Below, piece by piece: positions 5,606 to 9,892 of a stretch of 9,892 bases of DNA. Every line of letters begins with the position of its first letter. The first letter of the stretch is position 1. The notes beneath the pieces are model-generated. The model did no database searches, was not told where the DNA came from, and saw nothing but the letters and a program-made list of their open reading frames with translations. A program made the position numbers and the translations under genes. Origin of the DNA: DASXTS01 sp036402215 (GTDB lineage: Bacteria; Actinomycetota; Actinomycetes; Mycobacteriales; Pseudonocardiaceae); assembly GCA_036402215.1 (NCBI GenBank), contig DASWTI010000082.1, positions 1 to 9,892 on the forward strand, read 5' to 3'.

Positions 5606-6853
5606 ATGGCAACCACCGCAGCGGCCACACTGGACCTGTCGCTGGCCGGGCTCCCGTCCAGCACCCCTGACCAGCGGGTCACCATGATCTACGTGCACGT
5701 TCCGTTCTGCCATTCCAAGTGCACGTTCTGCGACTGGGTGCAGGCGATCCCCACGAAGGACCTGCTGCGCAAGCCGGACGACTCGGTACGCCAGAACTAC
5801 ATCAGCGCCCTGTGCCGCGAGATCGAGGCCCGCGGCGCGGAGCACACCGCCGCCGGCAACCGCGCCCACGTCGTCTACTGGGGCGGCGGCACGGCCAGCA
5901 GCCTCGCCGACCACGAGGCGGCCGCCATCATGGGTGCGCTGCGCTCCTCCTTCGACCTCGGCCCGGTGGCCGAGTGCACCATCGAGTGCAGCCCGGACAC
6001 CGTCGACGAGCGCAAGCTGCGGTTCTTCCGGGAACTCGGATTCAACCGGGTGTCCAGCGGAGTGCAGTCCTTCGACGACTCGCGATTGCGCCGGCTCGGC
6101 CGCCGGCACAATGCGGACCAGGCCGCGCGGATCGTGTACGCCGCGCGCGAGGCCGGGTTCGACGAGGTTTCCATCGACCTCATGTCCGGCTTCCCGGACC
6201 AGGAGCACGACGAACTCGACCTCAGCGTGGAGAAGGCGCTCGAACTGCCGCTGAGCCACCTCTCGCTCTACTCGTTCCGGCCCACTCCGGGCACTTTCAT
6301 GCGGCGGAAGATGGACGTCGACGAGAAGCGGGAGTATCTCCGCCGGCAGCAGATCCTGTTCGCCACCGCCCGGCGCCGGATCAACGACTCGGGACTCACC
6401 GAGTACGCGAACGGCTATTTCGGGAAGGTCTCCCCCTTCGCCGCGATGTACTTCCAGCTCCGGGCGGACACCGTCGGCCTCGGCTCGGGTGCCATCTCGC
6501 TCGTCGACCGGCAGTTCCGGTCGCACAAGAAGGGCCTGCTGCACGGGTACGTCGCCGACCCGCTGGCGTTCGACATCGACGTGCCGGCGAGCAACGACCG
6601 GGTGCTGATCTCGCTGCTGCAGGCCGGGCTGGCGATGTTCGACGGCGTGCTGCGCACCGAGTGGCGGATCACCACCGGCACCGACCTGTCGGAGGTGCTC
6701 GCCCGGCCCGCGGTGGCGCCGCTGGCCGACTTCCTGCGCGGCCGCGGCCTGGAGGAGGACGAGCGCGGCATCCGGCTGGACCGCCGGGTCGCCGGGCTCA
6801 CCCTGATCGAGCTCGCGTTCGAGATGGCCATGTCGCAGCCGGAGCTCGGGTGA
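5606..6853 (+). CDS. nosN: NosN-like class C radical SAM methyltransferase (side-ring closure)
   Basis: A 415-residue HemN-like radical SAM protein. Visible motifs: CHSKCTFC (C35, C39, C42; CX3CX2C), a YVHVPFC lead-in typical of HemN relatives, and GGGT (93-96). A C-terminal HemN-type domain follows the barrel. In nosiheptide biosynthesis NosN takes a one-carbon unit from SAM to C4 of the indolyl group on the peptide and forms the ester to Glu6, closing the side ring. AGAGGA (5595-5600) lies 5 nt before the ATG. The gene shares GTGA with the nosO start, so the two are translationally coupled. The fold is certain; the exact reaction follows from synteny with the nosiheptide set. Confidence 0.94.
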   Translation: MATTAAATLDLSLAGLPSSTPDQRVTMIYVHVPFCHSKCTFCDWVQAIPTKDLLRKPDDSVRQNYISALCREIEARGAEHTAAGNRAHVVYWGGGTASSLADHEAAAIMGALRSSFDLGPVAECTIECSPDTVDERKLRFFRELGFNRVSSGVQSFDDSRLRRLGRRHNADQAARIVYAAREAGFDEVSIDLMSGFPDQEHDELDLSVEKALELPLSHLSLYSFRPTPGTFMRRKMDVDEKREYLRRQQILFATARRRINDSGLTEYANGYFGKVSPFAAMYFQLRADTVGLGSGAISLVDRQFRSHKKGLLHGYVADPLAFDIDVPASNDRVLISLLQAGLAMFDGVLRTEWRITTGTDLSEVLARPAVAPLADFLRGRGLEEDERGIRLDRRVAGLTLIELAFEMAMSQPELG

Positions 6854-7848
6854 GCGGGTGGATCGAGCTGACGTGCCGCTCACCGGTCGCCGACCCGGCG
6901 CCGCTGCTCTCGGCCCACCTCGCGCCGTTCCTCGCGGCGGAGCGCGCGGCCGGGGGCCTCACCGCGGCCCTGCTGCTGCGTGAGCTCGGCCGTCCCGAGC
7001 GGCCCCGGCTCACCGTGCAGGCCCGCACCGGGCAGGCGCCGCGCCTGGCCGACCGCTGGCGGCGCGTCACGCACGACATGGGCGCCACCGGCGTCACGAC
7101 CGGACCGGCCAGGGAGGTGCCGCTCGCCGGATCGGGGTTCGACGGCCCCGGCCTGGCGCCGCTCACCCGGGATTTCCTCGCCGAGGTGACCCCGGCGCTG
7201 CTGCCCGTGGCGGGCGCCACCGACCCGGCCGCCCGGCTGGCGATGGCGCTGGACCTGGCCGCGGCCCACCTGCCGGCGGTGGCAGCCTCGGTCGTGCCGG
7301 GCCCGCACGGCGGCGCCCCGCTGAGCTTCCTGAGCTTCCGCTCGCACTCCGAGGCGTTCCTCGCCTCCACCCGCGACCCGGCCGCCGTCCGGCTGACGCT
7401 GGAGCGGCGCTATGGCACCGTCCGGGACCACGTGGTCGGACGGCTGGCCGGGATAGTCGCGCAGGTCCGCGGCACCGGGCCGGAGGTCTCCCCGTCCGCC
7501 CGGTCCTGGTTCGACGCCGTGCGACGGGCCAAGCCCGTGATGGCCGAGGCGTTCCGCACCGGCGGGATGAGCGTCGCCGACGACGACCCGCCCGCCTCGG
7601 GAGGCGCGCTGGCCCGCAGCGCGTTCCACCACACGGTCGGCTCGTCGCCGGACCTGCGGCACTTCCTCGCTCACGACCCGGGGTTCCTGGCCACGCGGCT
7701 GCTGACCAGCCTGCTCTACCTCGCCCTGCACACGACCGGGCTGCCGCTCGTCGAGCGCTACTTCCTCTGCCACGCGCTGAGCCGGGCCTGCGAGGAGCTG
7801 TTCGAGGTCGACGCCGACGCCGTGCTCGGTTCCCTCGCCGGCGCCTGA
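6850..7848 (+). CDS. nosO: NosO-like thiopeptide pyridine synthase ([4+2] cyclase)
   Basis: 332 residues, GTG start overlapping the nosN stop (GTGA), with GGAG (6841-6844) 5 nt upstream. By position and size it is the homologue of NosO/TclM/TbtD, which joins two dehydroalanines (core residues 1 and 10) in a formal [4+2] cycloaddition and, in nosiheptide-type systems, eliminates the leader to give the pyridine macrocycle. These enzymes are distantly related to lantibiotic-dehydratase elimination domains and have weak sequence motifs, so recognition relies on context, length and features such as the N-terminal SGWIELTCRSP and the C-terminal helical part around LVERYFLCHALSRACEELF. It is the last gene of the rightward operon, ending in a shared hairpin with nosA. 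Confidence 0.88.
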   Translation: MSGWIELTCRSPVADPAPLLSAHLAPFLAAERAAGGLTAALLLRELGRPERPRLTVQARTGQAPRLADRWRRVTHDMGATGVTTGPAREVPLAGSGFDGPGLAPLTRDFLAEVTPALLPVAGATDPAARLAMALDLAAAHLPAVAASVVPGPHGGAPLSFLSFRSHSEAFLASTRDPAAVRLTLERRYGTVRDHVVGRLAGIVAQVRGTGPEVSPSARSWFDAVRRAKPVMAEAFRTGGMSVADDDPPASGGALARSAFHHTVGSSPDLRHFLAHDPGFLATRLLTSLLYLALHTTGLPLVERYFLCHALSRACEELFEVDADAVLGSLAGA

Positions 7849-7890
7849 GCACCCCGCGCCCTGCCCCATCGGCGCCCGGCCGCGGCCCGC

Positions 7891-7915
7891 CTGACGCCGG
7901 ATCGCCCGGCGTCAG
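7891..7915. terminator. Bidirectional hairpin between convergent nosO and nosA
   Basis: CTGACGCCGG (7891-7900) and CCGGCGTCAG (7906-7915) form a perfect 10-bp stem with a 5-nt loop, 42 nt after the nosO stop. Its right arm contains the nosA stop codon (7912-7914), so for nosA the stem spans its last codons. There is no T-run, as is common for GC-rich actinobacterial terminators. Confidence 0.65.
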
Positions 7916-8328
7916 CCGGGCCGGATGACCCCTGGGGAGGGCGGCACGAACTCCTGCGGACGCCGCATCGGCTGGGCGGCCGGGTCCTCGAAGGCGAGCC
8001 CCAGCCCCGCGGCCAGCGCCGGGCCGCCGGCCGGGCCGTCGACGGCGGCCTCGACGCTGAAGTACATGCGCCGGGTGGGCCGGTAGCCGATCAGCTCGAC
8101 CACCCGCGAGACGCCGGGCGGGCGCCCGTAGGCGAGTTCCTCGGACTCCCACAGGTAGATCGCGCCCCACTCCTCGCCCTCGGGGCCGGTGGAGGAGACC
8201 CACACCTTCTGCCGCAGCCCCTCGACGGCGGCGTAGGCGTCGACGGCGTAGTCACGCAGGTAGGCGCGCAGGGACGCGGCGGTCTGCTCGGACCGCGAGA
8301 GATTCCACAGGACGATGGTGGCGTACAT
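7912..8328 (-). CDS. nosA: NosA-like enamide-cleaving protein (C-terminal amide formation)
   Basis: 138 residues with a small ferredoxin-like alpha/beta fold pattern resembling YdhR/Dabb proteins: an N-terminal strand (YATIVLWNL), a helix, then VWVSSTGPEG and WGAIYLWES, and a last strand MYFSVEAAV. NosA removes the extra C-terminal dehydroalanine (from core Ser13) from the nearly finished thiopeptide, leaving the terminal amide; the precursor here has the required extra serine. The C-terminal ~45 residues are Pro/Gly/Ala-rich and probably flexible. A GAGGAG sits only 2 nt before the ATG, closer than usual. It lies 42 bp downstream of nosP on the same strand, so it is probably co-transcribed with it. 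Identity rests on fold pattern, size and synteny. Confidence 0.85.
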   Translation of the reverse strand: MYATIVLWNLSRSEQTAASLRAYLRDYAVDAYAAVEGLRQKVWVSSTGPEGEEWGAIYLWESEELAYGRPPGVSRVVELIGYRPTRRMYFSVEAAVDGPAGGPALAAGLGLAFEDPAAQPMRRPQEFVPPSPGVIRPG

Positions 8329-8370
8329 GGCTCCTCGGCAGCGGCCGGTGGACGGGCGGGACGCGGGACG

Positions 8371-9336
8371 TCAGGGGGCGTACTCGGCGCTGGAGCACGA
8401 GGCGAGCGGCGGCCGGTGCCCCGTGGACACGTCGTGGGCGTCCCAGGGGATGGTGGCCAGCTCCGCCGGGATCCCCCGGGTCGGCGCGGCGGCCGCACCG
8501 GCGGCGCCCGGGCCGGACGGGCGGCGTCCCTCCGCGGCCACGTCCAGGTAGGCCATCAGCTCGTCGGCGCCCCGGTCGGGCACGAGCATGGACCGCTGCA
8601 GCCGTCGCAGCGGCGGGGTCGGTTCGAGTCCCTGCTCCTCGGCCAGGCGGTCGCGCAGGCGCCGGTAGACGTCGAGCGCCTCGCAGCGCCGCCCGGAGCG
8701 GTACAGGGCCAGCATGAAGTGCGCGGACAGGCCCTCGTGCGTGCGGTACCGGGCCACCAGCGCGGCCAGCTCGCCGAGCAGCTCGTGGTGCCGGCCGAGG
8801 CGCAGGTCGGCCTCGACGCGGCAGGCGACCACATTGAGCCGGGCCTCCCCGAGCCTGGTCGCGTCGACCGCCAGGTGCGGACCCTGCTGCACGTCCACCA
8901 GCGCCGGCCCGCGCCACGAGGCGAGCGCCGCGGCGAAGTTCCGCGCCGCCCCGGCGAAGTCACCCTGCTGCCGGGCCCGGTGCCCCGCCTCGGCCAGCCG
9001 CTCGAAGCGCGAGACGTCCACCTCACCGCCGGCGGTGTCCAGCCGGTAGCCGCCCGGGGTGGTCACCACGATCTCCTTCGCCAGCCTGGCCCCGTCCCGC
9101 GGCAGCGCGGCCGCGACCAGCTTGCGCAGGTGGACGATGTAGCTCTGGACCGTCGCCCGCGCGCTGCGTGGCGCCTGCTCCCCCCACAGCTCCTCCGCGA
9201 GGGAGTCGACCGAGACCACCTCGTCCCGGTGCAGGGCCAGCATCGCGAGCACCACGCGAGGCTTCGGCGCGGTGGGGGTCACCGAGACACCGTCCTGGCT
9301 GACTATGAGTGGGCCCAGAACGCCGATCTCCACCAA
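8371..9336 (-). CDS. nosP: SARP-family pathway-specific activator
   Basis: A Streptomyces antibiotic regulatory protein of 320-321 residues: an N-terminal OmpR-type winged helix (about 1-100; IGVLGPL, DSLAEELWG, VQSYIVHLRKL, TTPGGYRL) followed by a bacterial transcriptional activation domain (about 105-245; RFERLAEAG, ALVDVQ, ALYRSGRRCEALDVYRRLRDRLAEE). It likely activates the cluster promoters by binding 11-bp phased repeats. The start is TTG at 9336 or GTG at 9333; an in-frame stop lies ~40 bp upstream and no ATG is available. GTG is slightly preferred because the G-rich sequence ~8 nt upstream fits it better. The C-terminal ~45 residues are an Ala/Pro/Gly-rich extension with GIPAELATIP, reminiscent of the linker that follows this domain in AfsR-type proteins. 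It heads a probable nosP-nosA transcript. Confidence 0.92.
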   Translation of the reverse strand: MVEIGVLGPLIVSQDGVSVTPTAPKPRVVLAMLALHRDEVVSVDSLAEELWGEQAPRSARATVQSYIVHLRKLVAAALPRDGARLAKEIVVTTPGGYRLDTAGGEVDVSRFERLAEAGHRARQQGDFAGAARNFAAALASWRGPALVDVQQGPHLAVDATRLGEARLNVVACRVEADLRLGRHHELLGELAALVARYRTHEGLSAHFMLALYRSGRRCEALDVYRRLRDRLAEEQGLEPTPPLRRLQRSMLVPDRGADELMAYLDVAAEGRRPSGPGAAGAAAAPTRGIPAELATIPWDAHDVSTGHRPPLASCSSAEYAP

Positions 9337-9389
9337 GTTGCCCCGTCCCGACTGATCGTCTTCCTGCTATTGGACATGGTCCGGCCCCC

Positions 9390-9420
9390 AACATACGGTG
9401 CGGGCGGCCACTGCCGTCAA
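9390..9420 (-). promoter_or_regulatory. Candidate nosP promoter
   Basis: On the minus strand TTGACG (complement of 9415-9420) and TATGTT (complement of 9390-9395) are separated by 19 bp, a little long. The -10 lies ~54 bp upstream of the nosP start, leaving a short leader. No other pair in this stretch looks better. Confidence 0.4.
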
Positions 9421-9892
9421 TGCGACATTTGATGTACCGCGCGAGATCGCCCGGCCCCGGCCGGGACCCGGTTCCGGGGGCGCCGGACACCCCGTCGCCG
9501 CGCGACCGCCGGCCGAGCACGGGTGCGAATCCTGAGCACATCAGCCCAGCTCAGGGCGGTGACGGCCGGTGGAGCGGCAATCAGGCCGTTCGGCCGGCGG
9601 CGATTTCACCGTCAACCATCGACGGCCGCCCCCCAATACTATCGGTGATCTCGGCCCCTTCAGCGGCAGGCGGTCGCCGGGGTCGAATCACGGTCCGTCA
9701 CAGTGATATAGAACCTTCTACAATGGCGGCCGGGAAATAGTGTTCCACGCCATAGCCGCAGGCGGTCCAAAAGACTCTTTCACTACTCGCCGGTAGCAAT
9801 GGGACGGCCTCGTCGTGCCCTGGCGGTCGACGACGGCCGCACCGCGAGCCGACCCGGCGACGGGGTGGCAGCCAGGCCGGCGGCCGACCCTG
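9421..9892. other. Intergenic region at the right edge without a convincing gene
   Basis: The 472 bp beyond the nosP promoter hold only short, biased open frames and are locally richer in A and T (around 9630-9645 and 9700-9785) than the genes. Seen in it: CCGTC-N7-GACGG (9609-9625), two adjacent palindromes at 9698-9720, a TACAAT (9719-9724) that could be a rightward -10, and GCAGGCGGTC twice (9666-9675, 9758-9767) with GGCGGTC again at 9822. This looks like a promoter region for a gene to the right, or the cluster border. Confidence 0.5.
9698..9720. promoter_or_regulatory. Pair of adjacent palindromes, operator-like
   Basis: TCACAGTGA (9698-9706) is a perfect palindrome around one base, and TAGAACCTTCTA (9709-9720) has perfect 5-bp arms around CC. 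A possible -10 (TACAAT, 9719-9724) overlaps the second. This arrangement suits a repressor site over a rightward promoter, but the regulator and the target gene are unknown. Confidence 0.3.

Noticed and set aside
5150..6883. 577-codon minus frame opposite nosM and nosN
   Set aside because: It is antisense to the precursor and to a protein with CX3CX2C and GGGT motifs; its own translation shows no domain.
6880..7869. 329-codon minus frame opposite nosO
   Set aside because: Gly/Arg/Gln/His-rich antisense artefact; nosO is coupled to nosN by GTGA and fits the cyclase size.
8416..9432. 338-codon plus frame opposite nosP
   Set aside because: Antisense shadow of a clear SARP protein.
9521..9695. 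tRNA-like T-loop strings (GTGCGAATCC near 9524, GGTCGAATCA near 9681)
   Set aside because: Neither has a proper TTCRA loop, and no matching acceptor or anticodon arms are found around them.
9309..9740. 143-codon plus frame at the right side
   Set aside because: Pro/Arg/Ser-rich translation with no domain, overlaps the nosP start and promoter, and lacks a ribosome site.
9799..9892. ATG at 9799 opening a plus frame to the window end
   Set aside because: Only 31 codons visible, no Shine-Dalgarno sequence, and an Arg/Ala/Pro-rich translation; could be real only if a longer window shows a domain.
1..9892. CRISPR arrays, insertion sequences, attachment sites
   Set aside because: No regularly spaced long repeats, transposase frames or terminal repeats with target duplications were seen.

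Overview
The window is high-GC DNA (third codon positions almost all G or C, many GTG starts, few AT-rich stretches), typical of an actinomycete such as Streptomyces, Amycolatopsis or Nocardia. It holds a large part of a thiopeptide (pyritide RiPP) cluster of the nosiheptide/nocathiacin type. The anchor is a 49-residue precursor gene at 5289-5438 whose last 13 residues, SCTTCECCCSCSS, match the nosiheptide core as I remember it. The flanking genes match the nosiheptide set one for one (nosH, I, J, K, L, M, N, O, A and P homologues).

Layout. The minus strand from 4921 down to the left edge reads nosL (radical SAM tryptophan lyase), nosK (alpha/beta-hydrolase-fold acyltransferase), nosJ (carrier protein), nosI (AMP-forming ligase) and nosH (leader-binding E1-like protein, cut by the window edge). 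K-J, J-I and I-H overlap by a few to a few dozen bases, so this looks like one translationally coupled operon. A 367-bp divergent regulatory region (4922-5288) carries a 15-bp perfect inverted repeat, TC-starting direct repeats in 11-bp phase, and a good promoter for the precursor. The plus strand then has nosM (precursor), a 167-bp spacer with two strong hairpins, nosN (radical SAM class C enzyme) and nosO (pyridine-forming cyclase, overlapping nosN by GTGA). Converging on nosO from the right, on the minus strand, are nosP (SARP regulator) and then nosA (C-terminal amide formation). The last ~550 bp have no convincing gene and may mark the right border of the cluster or a promoter region for a gene beyond it.

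How the genes work together (function assigned from the nosiheptide pathway). NosL turns L-Trp into 3-methyl-2-indolic acid (MIA). NosI adenylates MIA and loads it on NosJ, and NosK moves it to core Cys8. NosN adds the one-carbon bridge and closes the side ring to Glu6. NosH delivers the precursor leader to a YcaO cyclodehydratase, presumably encoded just left of the window with the dehydrogenase, dehydratases and P450s. NosO joins two dehydroalanines (core Ser1 and Ser10) into the pyridine and releases the leader. NosA trims the extra C-terminal Ser13 to leave an amide. NosP probably activates the cluster.

The cluster type is well described. What deserves a second look is a NosK with His where the catalytic serine normally sits, and an unusual density of RNA hairpins and repeats at gene junctions, including two hairpins that contain a stop codon. 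The window alone cannot tell nosiheptide from nocathiacin, thiazomycin or glycothiohexide: the core would give the same scaffold, and the tailoring genes lie outside.
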